The notes under the pieces: model-generated
Told to the model about the DNA's origin: nothing
What the model saw: the letters and a program-made list of their open reading frames with translations, nothing else
The model's database searches: none
Part shown: piece by piece, positions 8,665 to 21,009 of the stretch
How the letters are laid out: the number at the start of each line of letters is the position of its first letter
Position numbering within the stretch: position 1 is the first letter of the stretch
Program-made: the position numbers and the translations under genes
Assembly: GCF_013464485.1 (NCBI RefSeq)
Contig: NZ_RAUX01000047.1
Location: 4,382 to 52,567, forward strand
Direction: 5' to 3'
Length of the DNA: 48,186 bases
From: Stenotrophomonas maltophilia
GTDB taxonomy: Bacteria > Pseudomonadota > Gammaproteobacteria > Xanthomonadales > Xanthomonadaceae

Positions 8665-11600
8665 ATGAACAAGATCTATCGTCGCCTCTGGTCCACTGCC
8701 CGCCAGTGCTGGGTAGTGGCCAGTGAATTGACCGCACCGCGTGGCAAGGCAAGCCAGACAGTTGGCGCGGGCCTGCTTGCCGTGGGCCTGCTGACAGCTT
8801 CATCTGCAGCATTGGCTGCTGAGCCAATTGAGGACGAAGCGCTGGCCATTGAAGACAGTCGACTGCTGTGGGCGATGCAGGCCGCATTTGGGGCGCGCAG
8901 CCTGTCTGTCTCATCCATGGAGCCATCATCCATAGGTACGCTAAGCAAGGTCTACACCCAATTTGCGCTGACGAGTGATGACAACTATCGCGACTCCACC
9001 ATTATTGGTAACCATCTGCTGATTCTAGGTTCACGCTCGTGGCTGTCCGGCAGCCAGTCGGTGGCATATGGGAATTTAATCGTTAGTCGTGGTGACAACA
9101 ACACAGCAATAGGCCACGGCGTACAGATTACCGGTGGAGGGTATGCAACTGGTGTTGGCGCAGCGGCAGTGGCCAATGGCATCGGTACAACTGCGTTGGG
9201 TAACAATGCCAAGGCTCATACCCGGAACTCGATCGCTGTTGGCAGTGGCTCGCAGACGGACAGTGGTGCGGGCATTTCAAAGATCGCCATCGGTGGTGAT
9301 GCGTATGCAGGTACAGGAGGCTGGAGCGGTGCGATAGCGCTGGGGGGCTCCGCGCGTGCCGAGTATGACAGCGTTGCAATCGGCTACGAAGCGAAGGCAA
9401 GCGCCACCATGTCGGTGGCGCTGGGTAGAGAGTCCATCGCTACGGAATCCAATACCGTTTCTGTTGGCTCCGCTGGCAAGGAACGGAGAATCGTCAACGT
9501 GAAGGATGGCGCCATCAACGGCACCAGCACCGATGCGGTGAACGGGCGGCAGTTGAGCAGTGCGCGTGATCTGGCGCAACGGGGCATCAACGATGCCGCA
9601 GCCGCGCAGCGAGTTGCCAATGGTGCCAAGTCCACTGCGGACCAGGCATTGGCTAACACCATGCTTGTGACGCAGACGTCTGCGGCAAGCGGCATCCGCA
9701 TCGGCGGCGAGAACACAGGCAGCGCTCTCACTGTCAGCAACAAAAACGGCGATCTGCGATACGTCAATGGCGTGCGAAATGGCACGTTGAGTGCCACCAG
9801 CAACGATGCGGTTACCGGGCAGCAGCTGTTCGCCACCAACAACACGCTTGGCACCGTGCAGTCTACGGCCACTGCCGCGAAGGCAACCGCAGAGCAGGGT
9901 CTGAACAAGGCCAGCTCACTTGGTCTGTTGATCAGTGGTGGACCCACGGGCGGGATGCAGATCGGTGCGGGAAACACCGGCAGCGAGATTTCAGTTCGCA
10001 ATAAGACGGGAGGGCGCCGCTCCATCACCGGGCTACACGACGCCGAGCTAAGTGAGCAGAGCACGGCTGCGGTCTCAGGCCGGCAGTTGTTTGCCACAAA
10101 TAATCAACTCGCTGCCGCTACCGCCCGCTTGGACGCACAAGCGCCAGCGCTGGGCAATGGCGCGGTAGCAGAAGGCGCGGGCGCCAATGCGGGCACGGCA
10201 GTCGGGCAGGCCAGCAAGGCGTTCAACAACCGCTCTGTTGCCCTGGGTAACGACGCAAGGTCCGGCGTGGACGCGGCGGGCAACAAGCTCGATGCCGGTC
10301 ATGGAAGTGTCGCCCTCGGCGGTGGTACCCGCAGTGGCGAGTCCGCCACGGCAGCTGGCAATGGTGCACAGGCGGTGGGCAGGCAATCCGTTGCAGTGGG
10401 TGCGCAGGCAAAGGCTACCGGGCTGCTGTCCACTGCACTGGGCTATGGAGCACAGGCAAGCACTGGCCAAGCAACAGCGCTGGGCCGTGAGTCCGCTGCC
10501 TCGGGTTCCTACTCGACTGCCGTCGGTAATCTTTCCAAGGCAACGGCGGAAAGCGCAGTGGCTTTGGGTGACCGCGCCGAGGCAGGCCACTACCGCTCAG
10601 TCGCGCTGGGTCGGCAATCGGCCACCACGAGCAGCGACCAAGTTTCAGTGGGCAATGCGAGCCTCAATCTGCAGAGAAAGATAGTCAACGTGAAAGACGG
10701 TGCAGTCGACGCAGCCAGCACCGAAGCCGTGACCGGCAAGCAGTTGTTCGCCACCAATGGGAAGGTCCAGGCGAATGAGGGTGTACTTGCAGGCCACACC
10801 AGTGATCTTGCGGCGCAGTCTGGCCGCATTGCCGACAATCGTCGCGATCTGGATGCGTTGCGCTCTGAGTTTGAGGACTTCGATCCGGACCTGGATGGCG
10901 TGGTGAAGTTTGCTGCCGATGGGAGTGTGGATTTTGCTGGAGGGAAGCTGCGTGGTGTGGCTGCGGGTGACATCAGTTCAGCAGCGAGTACTGATGCGGT
11001 GAACGGCGGGCAGCTCTTCGTTACGAACTCTCGGATTAGCGGTCTTGAGTCCGATGCTCGACTGATTGCTCTGGGCAGAGAGACGGGCGCAGAAGCTGCC
11101 CAAGCAGGAGACGCGGGTGTTGCTATCGGCAATGGTGCACAGGCTTCCCTCAGTAGTGAGGGGGGGACTGCGGTTGGTGCATTCTCAAGCGCAATGGCTG
11201 CGAACTCTGTAGCCTTGGGCAGAGGCGCATTGGTTCGAGAATCTGCAATGCTTGGCTTCGCTCTCGGGGCAGGTACTGAGGTGAGTGCTGAGTTTGGTGC
11301 TGCAATAGGTGCATATGCGGTCGTGGGCGCTGCCGGTCAAGGCTCAGTTGCACTCGGTTCATACTCAGAAGCTAATGAGCCCGATGTTGTATCTATCGGG
11401 AACTCGACCTACCGGCGGCGAATCATTAACGTTGATCGAGGACGAAGCGCAAACGAAGGCGCCACGGTTGCCCAAGTCAGTGAGGTGGTTGCCCTGCTTG
11501 GTGGTGGGGCATCTGTTGATGGCAATGGTGGGATTATTGCTCCAACCTACGACGTCCAAGGCGGCACTCAGAACAACGTTGGCGATGCCCTGGCCGCACT

Positions 11601-13362
11601 CGACAGCGCCGTGGTCACTGCGGACAGCCGCGTAGACAACCTTGAAGGCAAGTTGCGCTCCGCATTCCAGGATGGCCCATCGGTGCGTGCTGATGGCCTG
11701 AATCAGCTGGTGCTGGCAGGCGCCAACGGTTCGGTGCTGACCAATCTGGCTGATGGCCGCATTGCCGCAGGCAGCCGTGACGCTGTGACCGGTAGCCAGC
11801 TGTTTGAGGCAAAGCAGGAGATCGACCGCAACCGCAATGATCTGAATGACCTGCGCGGTGAGCGTGATGGGCTGCTGTCGCGCGGGCTGATGGCGGCGGA
11901 GCAGGGCAACGTGATCGACTATGGCGGCGCGCGGTTGACGGGTGTTGCTGATGGGGTGGTCTCTGCGGATAGTCGAGATGTGGTCAGTGGGCGACAGTTG
12001 TTTGAGGTAGGTGGCCGTCTATCTGAGGTCGAACGCCAGAGTCAGTTCGTGAGCGTCGGGGTGGATGAGCTCAGTGAGAGATCTAAGGCTGAGTTGTTCG
12101 GAGTTGCCATTGGTGAGTCTGCTGAAGCAGGTGCACGCGGCAAGAATGGTGCGACGGCTATTGGATATTTCTCAAGAGCACTCGCCGCTCGGAGTATTGC
12201 GTTGGGCGCATCAGCCTATGTGGCGGAAGTCGCCGACGACGGCTTTGCGGTTGGCACAGGGGCCAATGTGTTCAGTAGGAAGTCGATGGCTATAGGCACT
12301 GCCTCTCGTGTCGTGGCCGACCTAGAGTATTCAATCGCACTGGGGCACGACTCGGTTGCAACTGAGTCATATGTTGTCTCTGTTGGAGCGTCCGAATTCC
12401 AACGCCGCATCGTAAACGTAGCCAACGGCCGCAACGCCACCGATGCCGCCACCGTCGGTCAGCTCCGCGGCGCCCTTTCCACACTCGGCGGCGATATCGA
12501 CGCCAATGGCAATATCATCCATCCCACCTTCAACATCCAGGGCGGGCAGCAGTCCACCCTCAACGAAGCCCTGTCCTCCCTCGACTCCGCCGTCGTCACC
12601 AGCGGCAACCGCGTCGACCGCGTTGAATCCCAGCTCAACGCCGTCTTCCAGAACAGCCCCACCGTCCGCAACGACGGCCTCAACCAGCTCACCTTCGCCG
12701 GTGCCAACGGCATGGTGCTCTCCAACGTCGCCAACGGCGTCGTCGCCGCCGGCAGCCGCGATGCGGTCAATGGTGGCCAGCTGCACTCCATGCAGCAGCA
12801 GCTGAACGGCCGCATGGATGGGCTGGAGCATCGCATTGACGGCCAGCCGCAGTCCCGCGCCCTGGCCACCGTTGCTGGCGATGAGCCGTCGGCGCCGACG
12901 CCGCCGGCAAGCGCCGGGGACAAGGCGCTGGCAGACAACGGCAACACGCCGAAGTCCGCGCCGCAGCCGCAGGCCGATACGCCCAAGCCCGAGTCGCCCA
13001 AGCCCGAGTCGCCCAAGCCGCAGGTGGACACCGCCGAGCTGGAAAAGATGCTGGCCCGTGCCAACGAGTACAGCGATGGCGTCTCGCGCGAGGTCGACCG
13101 CCGCCTGGACAAGATGGACAAGCGCTTCAACCGCATGGCGGCGATGAGCAGTGCGCAGAGTGCGATGGCGATGAACACCGCCGGCCTGGCCACCTACAAC
13201 CGCCTCGGCGCGGGCGTGGGCTACAGCGAGGGTGAATCGGCCATGGCCGTGGGTTACCAGCGCGTGTTGAACGACAAGGGCTCGGCCACCTTCAGCCTCA
13301 ATGGTGCCTTCACCAACAGTGGTGAACGCAGCATGGGCGTGGGTGTGGGCATCGGCTGGTAA
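8665..13362 (+). CDS. Trimeric autotransporter adhesin (YadA family, type Vc secretion)
   Basis: The 1565-residue protein begins with an extended signal peptide region (MNKIYRRLWSTARQCWVVASE, then a hydrophobic core ending ALAAEP). It continues with YadA-type head repeats rich in SVALG/AIG motifs (about 90-270, 490-670, 800-915, 1135-1250). Ten neck-like motifs of the form IVNV..G...STDAVNGRQL alternate with coiled-coil stalk pieces. A Pro-rich KPESP repeat (about 1440-1452) precedes the last coiled coil and the roughly 90-residue trimeric beta-barrel anchor ending GVGVGIGW. It should form a surface fibre used in adhesion or autoaggregation. Its AAGGAG ribosome site is strong. Composition varies along the gene: two head blocks are AT-richer than the C-terminal stalk and anchor. 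Confidence 0.95.
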   Translation: MNKIYRRLWSTARQCWVVASELTAPRGKASQTVGAGLLAVGLLTASSAALAAEPIEDEALAIEDSRLLWAMQAAFGARSLSVSSMEPSSIGTLSKVYTQFALTSDDNYRDSTIIGNHLLILGSRSWLSGSQSVAYGNLIVSRGDNNTAIGHGVQITGGGYATGVGAAAVANGIGTTALGNNAKAHTRNSIAVGSGSQTDSGAGISKIAIGGDAYAGTGGWSGAIALGGSARAEYDSVAIGYEAKASATMSVALGRESIATESNTVSVGSAGKERRIVNVKDGAINGTSTDAVNGRQLSSARDLAQRGINDAAAAQRVANGAKSTADQALANTMLVTQTSAASGIRIGGENTGSALTVSNKNGDLRYVNGVRNGTLSATSNDAVTGQQLFATNNTLGTVQSTATAAKATAEQGLNKASSLGLLISGGPTGGMQIGAGNTGSEISVRNKTGGRRSITGLHDAELSEQSTAAVSGRQLFATNNQLAAATARLDAQAPALGNGAVAEGAGANAGTAVGQASKAFNNRSVALGNDARSGVDAAGNKLDAGHGSVALGGGTRSGESATAAGNGAQAVGRQSVAVGAQAKATGLLSTALGYGAQASTGQATALGRESAASGSYSTAVGNLSKATAESAVALGDRAEAGHYRSVALGRQSATTSSDQVSVGNASLNLQRKIVNVKDGAVDAASTEAVTGKQLFATNGKVQANEGVLAGHTSDLAAQSGRIADNRRDLDALRSEFEDFDPDLDGVVKFAADGSVDFAGGKLRGVAAGDISSAASTDAVNGGQLFVTNSRISGLESDARLIALGRETGAEAAQAGDAGVAIGNGAQASLSSEGGTAVGAFSSAMAANSVALGRGALVRESAMLGFALGAGTEVSAEFGAAIGAYAVVGAAGQGSVALGSYSEANEPDVVSIGNSTYRRRIINVDRGRSANEGATVAQVSEVVALLGGGASVDGNGGIIAPTYDVQGGTQNNVGDALAALDSAVVTADSRVDNLEGKLRSAFQDGPSVRADGLNQLVLAGANGSVLTNLADGRIAAGSRDAVTGSQLFEAKQEIDRNRNDLNDLRGERDGLLSRGLMAAEQGNVIDYGGARLTGVADGVVSADSRDVVSGRQLFEVGGRLSEVERQSQFVSVGVDELSERSKAELFGVAIGESAEAGARGKNGATAIGYFSRALAARSIALGASAYVAEVADDGFAVGTGANVFSRKSMAIGTASRVVADLEYSIALGHDSVATESYVVSVGASEFQRRIVNVANGRNATDAATVGQLRGALSTLGGDIDANGNIIHPTFNIQGGQQSTLNEALSSLDSAVVTSGNRVDRVESQLNAVFQNSPTVRNDGLNQLTFAGANGMVLSNVANGVVAAGSRDAVNGGQLHSMQQQLNGRMDGLEHRIDGQPQSRALATVAGDEPSAPTPPASAGDKALADNGNTPKSAPQPQADTPKPESPKPESPKPQVDTAELEKMLARANEYSDGVSREVDRRLDKMDKRFNRMAAMSSAQSAMAMNTAGLATYNRLGAGVGYSEGESAMAVGYQRVLNDKGSATFSLNGAFTNSGERSMGVGVGIGW
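11533..11808 (+). repeat. Internal duplicated stalk/neck module of the autotransporter, copy 1
   Basis: The encoded residues, from IIAPTYDVQGG through LDSAVV, VRADGLNQL and AGANG to SRDAVTGSQLF, match copy 2 at 12514-12789 nearly codon for codon. Each copy joins one head block to the next stalk and marks an internal duplication of about 276 bases. Confidence 0.85.
12514..12789 (+). repeat. Internal duplicated stalk/neck module of the autotransporter, copy 2
   Basis: The encoded residues, from IIHPTFNIQGG through LDSAVV, VRNDGLNQL and AGANG to SRDAVNGGQLH, are homologous to copy 1 at 11533-11808. This copy is more strongly biased to C at third positions, so the two have diverged in codon use more than in protein. 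Confidence 0.85.
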
Positions 13363-13431
13363 GCCATGCAGCCCCGGCGTGACGCGCGTAATGAACCCCG
13401 CCGCGCCGGGGGCCTTGCCGAGGAGATGGCA

Positions 13432-14181
13432 ATGTACCGATGGGTGAGTCGATTCGTCAGCTACCGCACGTTCTACGTTTGGCGGGCACGGTACTACTAC
13501 TACACTCGCCATCTGGACGTCTGGATGCTGGCCTGTGTGCTGTGCTTCCTGGGGGTAGTGGCGTTGCTCTGGTACTACTGGCGGTTCACCAATGTGCCGC
13601 TTCCGCGCATGCATCCGCAGGTAGCGGCGCTACGGGTGGAGGGCATCACCAACGAGGCGATCCACCGCATTGTTCTGGTGCGTCACGGTGGCAGCACGCC
13701 GGGCCAGCCATTCACCACGGCAGAGGATATCCGCGCCAGTACGCGGAGAACAATGCAGGTGCGGCAGGTGCTGGATGGCGAGGTAGCATGGCGGCTGAAG
13801 GCGAACCTGCTGGCGGATATCGCCGATTACATCGAGGCGACCGCGGGCTGCGTGCCGTATCAATGCACACGGGTGCAGGCGCACATCAGCCAGCTGCGTG
13901 GGGCCGCGACGGAGAACGCGGGCATCAACAGGGCGTTGCAGCCCATTCTGGATGGCCCGCGTGATCTGGTGCCCGGTCTCACGAGCGTCGATCGCCAACG
14001 GGTGAAGAGCGGCTGGTCGGATTCGTTCAGTGACATCTTTCACCAGGTGTGGCTGTTGAACGATCTGCAGATCATGCACGCGCGGATGATGGCGGAGTAT
14101 CCAAAGCGCGCACCCGCACCGTGGTTGCCGGAGTGGTTGATTGGCCCGGAGCCGACAACCGGTAATGGCATGCCTCTGTAG
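13432..14181 (+). CDS. Hypothetical single-pass inner-membrane protein behind the trimeric adhesin
   Basis: This 249-residue protein has a basic, tyrosine-rich N terminus (YRTFYVWRARYYYYTRHLD), one membrane helix (about residues 30-50, ending LLWYYWRF) and a soluble domain of about 195 residues, presumably periplasmic, with two cysteines in GCVPYQC. I do not recognise the family. I chose ATG 13432 because AGGAG lies six bases upstream; the frame is open back to ATG 13366, four bases after the adhesin stop. No terminator separates it from the adhesin gene, so co-expression is likely and a role in adhesin biogenesis, like that of the unrelated SadB or TpgA, is possible but unproven. Its stop codon TAG lies inside the GTAG of a SMAG repeat. 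Confidence 0.65.
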   Translation: MYRWVSRFVSYRTFYVWRARYYYYTRHLDVWMLACVLCFLGVVALLWYYWRFTNVPLPRMHPQVAALRVEGITNEAIHRIVLVRHGGSTPGQPFTTAEDIRASTRRTMQVRQVLDGEVAWRLKANLLADIADYIEATAGCVPYQCTRVQAHISQLRGAATENAGINRALQPILDGPRDLVPGLTSVDRQRVKSGWSDSFSDIFHQVWLLNDLQIMHARMMAEYPKRAPAPWLPEWLIGPEPTTGNGMPL

Positions 14182-14310
14182 AGCACTGCCATGCTGGGTG
14201 GCGCCCGCGGATGCCACCCTGTAGAGCCGAGCCCACGCTCGGCTGCTCTTCGGTCAGGTATCCGGAAGTCTGAAATGCAGTGCGGACCACCGGTCCGCAC
14301 CCACCAGGAC
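14178..14310. repeat. Cluster of SMAG-type stem-loops
   Basis: GTAG at 14178 and at 14221 head two repeats; the second carries the hairpin GCCGAGCCCACGCTCGGC. A further hairpin, GTGCGGACCACCGGTCCGCAC, lies at 14281-14301 and matches in kind the one at 1589-1609. The cluster fills the gap between two convergent genes and may act as a bidirectional transcript end. No T tract is present. Confidence 0.75.
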
Positions 14311-14321
14311 CGGCGCTACCG

Positions 14322-14966
14322 TCACCCGCCGATATACGCGGTGATCTCTGCTTCGGCCAGCACCTGCCGCAACTGCGCCACGGACGCGCGCCGCATCGGC
14401 TTCTCATCCACCGGCGACAACGGTGCCTGACGCAGGGCGTCATACGGCAGCACGGCCAGGTCGAAGGTCAGCTCTTCGGCACTGAACACCCACACCGGTA
14501 CGTCGAGATTGCGCTCGCGGTCCAGGCGCAGCCGGCGCACGCGCGATTCGGCGGGAATGCCGTGTTCGTCCAGGAAGCGGTGCACGGCCTCCGGGTCGTC
14601 GCTGTGCAGGTGCAGCTGCACGGGGCTGTTGGCGTCGGCGGTGCCATCCAGCACCGGGCCGGCCAGGCGCGGGGAGAAGCCGTGCAGGAACTCCAGCGCA
14701 CGCATTGCGGCCTCGCGACGACGCTGCAGTTCGTTGCCGTGCCGGGGCCCGGAGAACAGCCGCTGGTACTCGCGCAGGGCGTCTTCGATCTCGGTGTTGC
14801 GGGGCAGGGAGGCATCGTCGTGGATGCCGAGCCGGCTGGCGGCCTTCAACTTGGCCTGGTGGTAGTCGCGGATGCCGCCTTCGGCCATCAGGCGGGCGGC
14901 TTCGTGGGCGAGGCGGTGGCGCCGCTCGCGGGTCTGGCTGGCAGCATGCTGACGGGCGCGATGCAT
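14322..14966 (-). CDS. Conserved hypothetical protein (nucleotidyltransferase-like?)
   Basis: This 214-residue soluble protein starts MHRARQHAASQTRERR and has a basic helical N-terminal third (about 1-95, rich in Arg, Ala and Glu) followed by a mixed alpha/beta part (about 100-214) with LQLHLHSDDPE-like and VPVWVFSAEELTFDLAVLP stretches. I do not recognise it with certainty; the second part recalls nucleotide-handling proteins only faintly. The ATG at 14966 has GGGAG upstream, and the frame extension beyond it to 15071 has no ribosome site. It is a single gene between repeat clusters, convergent with the gene at 13432. Confidence 0.7.
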   Translation of the reverse strand: MHRARQHAASQTRERRHRLAHEAARLMAEGGIRDYHQAKLKAASRLGIHDDASLPRNTEIEDALREYQRLFSGPRHGNELQRRREAAMRALEFLHGFSPRLAGPVLDGTADANSPVQLHLHSDDPEAVHRFLDEHGIPAESRVRRLRLDRERNLDVPVWVFSAEELTFDLAVLPYDALRQAPLSPVDEKPMRRASVAQLRQVLAEAEITAYIGG

Positions 14967-15038
14967 GCGATGACTCCCTGTTGCGACCTGGCTACAGACT
15001 AGCGCACGGATGTGACATCTGCGTGGGTATTTAACGCA

Positions 15039-18911
<3,873 letters not shown>

Positions 18912-18912
<1 letters not shown>

Positions 18913-19805
18913 TGGCACGCATCAATCTATTGCCCTGGCGCGCCGAGCGGCGCAAGCAACGCCAGCGCGAGTTCTACGCAATGCTGGGCATGGCCGCCAT
19001 CGGTGGCCTGCTGCTGTCGCTGCTGATCTGGTTCTACTACGACCGGCAGGTGAGCGGCCAGATGGACCGCAACGCCTATCTGGAAGCTGAGATCGAGAAG
19101 GTCAAGGAACAGAACAAGGAGATCGATCGTCTCGACGCGCAGAAGGACCGCCTGCTGGCCCGCAAGAAGGTGATCGAGGAGCTGCAGGCCAAGCGCTCGC
19201 AGATGGTCCACCTGTTCGATGCTCTCGTGCGCACCATTCCCGACGGCCTGGTGCTGACCGCGCTGAAACAGGAAGGCGACGTCCTGACCCTGGAAGGCCG
19301 TACCCAGTCCAACGCCCGTGTTTCGGCCTACATGCGCAATCTGGAGACGTCCGGCTGGATGACCAACCCGGAACTGTCGATCATCGAGGCGCGTGATCCC
19401 GAGAAGGACAAGGACGGCAAGGTCGGCCCGCTTGCGGACATCAAGGCGCTGCCCTACGTGTTCGTGGTCAAGGTGAAGCTGCCGGCACAGAGCGAAGAAG
19501 TGGCCGGCACGCCGGGCCTCAACGCGGATGGCTCGGTGGCCGCGCCGGCCCCGCCTGCGGTGACACCGCTTGCGGCAGGCCCGGACGCAGCGGCACCGGC
19601 AGCCCCGGCGGGCAGCCAGCCTGCTGCAGCCCCGGCTGCCCCCGCGACAGCTCCGGTGAATGCTCCCGCCACCGCACCGGCCGCACCGGCCGGGCCGAAC
19701 CAGCCGGCAGCCCCGGCCGCCAAGCCTGCTCCGAAGCCTGAGGGCAGCCGCCTGGCGCAGCCGCCACAGGCGTTCAATGCCCCGCTGCAGGGGGATCGCG
19801 CATGA
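18912..19805 (+). CDS. pilN: Type IV pilus assembly protein PilN with long Ala/Pro tail
   Basis: PilN is a bitopic inner-membrane protein that binds PilM through its N-terminal tail and pairs with PilO. The PilM-binding motif INLLPWR is at residues 4-10, followed by a membrane helix (about 21-41), a coiled coil (about 45-90) and a ferredoxin-like core to about residue 195. The remaining 100 residues are an Ala/Pro-rich low-complexity tail, which makes this 297-residue protein much longer than the usual PilN of about 200. The tail is presumably periplasmic and could reach the PilP/PilQ side. It overlaps pilO by four bases. Confidence 0.94.
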
Positions 19806-20458
19806 GCCAGAAAATCGATCTGAAGAACCTGGATTTCAACGACATCGGCAACTGGCCGCAGAAAGCCAAGATCGTCTTCTGCTCGCTGTTGGCGCTGGTC
19901 ATCATGTTCGTGGCGTGGATGCTGCTGATCAGTGGCAAGCGCGAGGAACTGGCCGGGCTGGAATCGAAGGAAGTCGAGCTGCGTGCCGAGTTCACCAAGC
20001 AGCAGGAGCGCGCGGTGAACCTGGCGCCGCTGAAGCAGCAGCTGGCGCAGATGGAGCAGGTGCTGCAGCAGATGCTGCGGCAGCTGCCCAGCAAGACCGA
20101 AATGCCTGACCTGATCATCGATATCTCGCAGACCGCGTTGTCCAGCGGCCTGACCAACGAGCTGTTCGAGCCGGAGCAGGAGCAGGTCAAGGAGTTCTAC
20201 GCCGAAAAGCCGATCAAGCTGCGGATGGTGGGTAGCTATCACCAGTTCGGTGCATTCGTCAGTGGCGTGGCGTCGCTGCCGCGGGTGGTGATCCTGACCA
20301 TGCACGACATCAACCTCAAGCCCAAGGACAAGGCCGGCGGCAACGTCCGCAGTGGTGCGCTGGAACTGTCCGGCACGGTCAAGACCTATCGTTACCTGGA
20401 TGAGACCGAGGTGCAGGCCCAGCAGGCTGCTGACGCCGGCAAGGAGGACAAGAAGTGA
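19802..20458 (+). CDS. pilO: Type IV pilus assembly protein PilO
   Basis: The 218-residue PilO has a short cytoplasmic N terminus (MSQKIDLKNLDFNDIGNWP), a membrane helix (about 22-43), a coiled coil (about 48-100) and a C-terminal ferredoxin-like domain. It forms heterodimers with PilN and holds the lipoprotein PilP. The last 20 residues are charged and Gln-rich. Start and stop overlap both neighbours by four bases, so stoichiometry with PilN and PilP is probably set by translational coupling. Confidence 0.94.
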   Translation: MSQKIDLKNLDFNDIGNWPQKAKIVFCSLLALVIMFVAWMLLISGKREELAGLESKEVELRAEFTKQQERAVNLAPLKQQLAQMEQVLQQMLRQLPSKTEMPDLIIDISQTALSSGLTNELFEPEQEQVKEFYAEKPIKLRMVGSYHQFGAFVSGVASLPRVVILTMHDINLKPKDKAGGNVRSGALELSGTVKTYRYLDETEVQAQQAADAGKEDKK

Positions 20459-20988
20459 TCCGTTCCTTCCTTACGCGTTGTGGCATGGCAGCCGTCGTAT
20501 TGATGCTGGCCGCCTGTGGTCGCGGTGTGACCAGTACGCCGGGTGATGCGCCGAATCTCGAAAAGTGGGTGGAAGGCGAGCGCGCCCGCCCGGCGCAGCC
20601 ACTGGAACCGTTGCCGGTGATGCAGCAGTTCGAAACCTTCGAGTACTCCGCACAGGGGCTGCGCGACCCGTTCACCGATGCCTGGACCAATCCGCAGGGG
20701 AATGGCGGAATGCGGCCAGATCCGAACCGGCGCAAGGAGCCGCTGGAAGGCTTCCCGCTGGATGCGCTGGACATGGTCGGTACCATCGGTACCGGCGCCG
20801 CCACCGTGGCGCTGGTGATGGGGCCGGACAAGGTGACCTACCGGGTACGCCCGGGCGGGTACCTTGGGCAGAGCGACGGGCGGGTCACGGCGGTCTTCGA
20901 AGACCGCGTGGAGCTGATCGAACTGGTGCCGGATGGCGCGGGTGGCTGGCTGGAACGGCCGGCAACGCTCTCGCTTGAAGATCAATGA
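20455..20988 (+). CDS. pilP: Type IV pilus lipoprotein PilP
   Basis: PilP links the PilN/PilO inner-membrane complex to the secretin PilQ. The 177-residue precursor starts at a GTG overlapping the pilO stop (GTGA) and has a lipobox LAAC with the modified cysteine at residue 21. A disordered N-terminal part is followed by the beta-rich HR domain (about 85-165), including the typical stretches GLRDPF and YRVRPGGYLGQSDGRV. The pilQ start follows after 21 bases. Confidence 0.94.
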   Translation: MIRSFLTRCGMAAVVLMLAACGRGVTSTPGDAPNLEKWVEGERARPAQPLEPLPVMQQFETFEYSAQGLRDPFTDAWTNPQGNGGMRPDPNRRKEPLEGFPLDALDMVGTIGTGAATVALVMGPDKVTYRVRPGGYLGQSDGRVTAVFEDRVELIELVPDGAGGWLERPATLSLEDQ

Positions 20989-21009
20989 TCGTTTACTGGG
21001 GATAGCACG

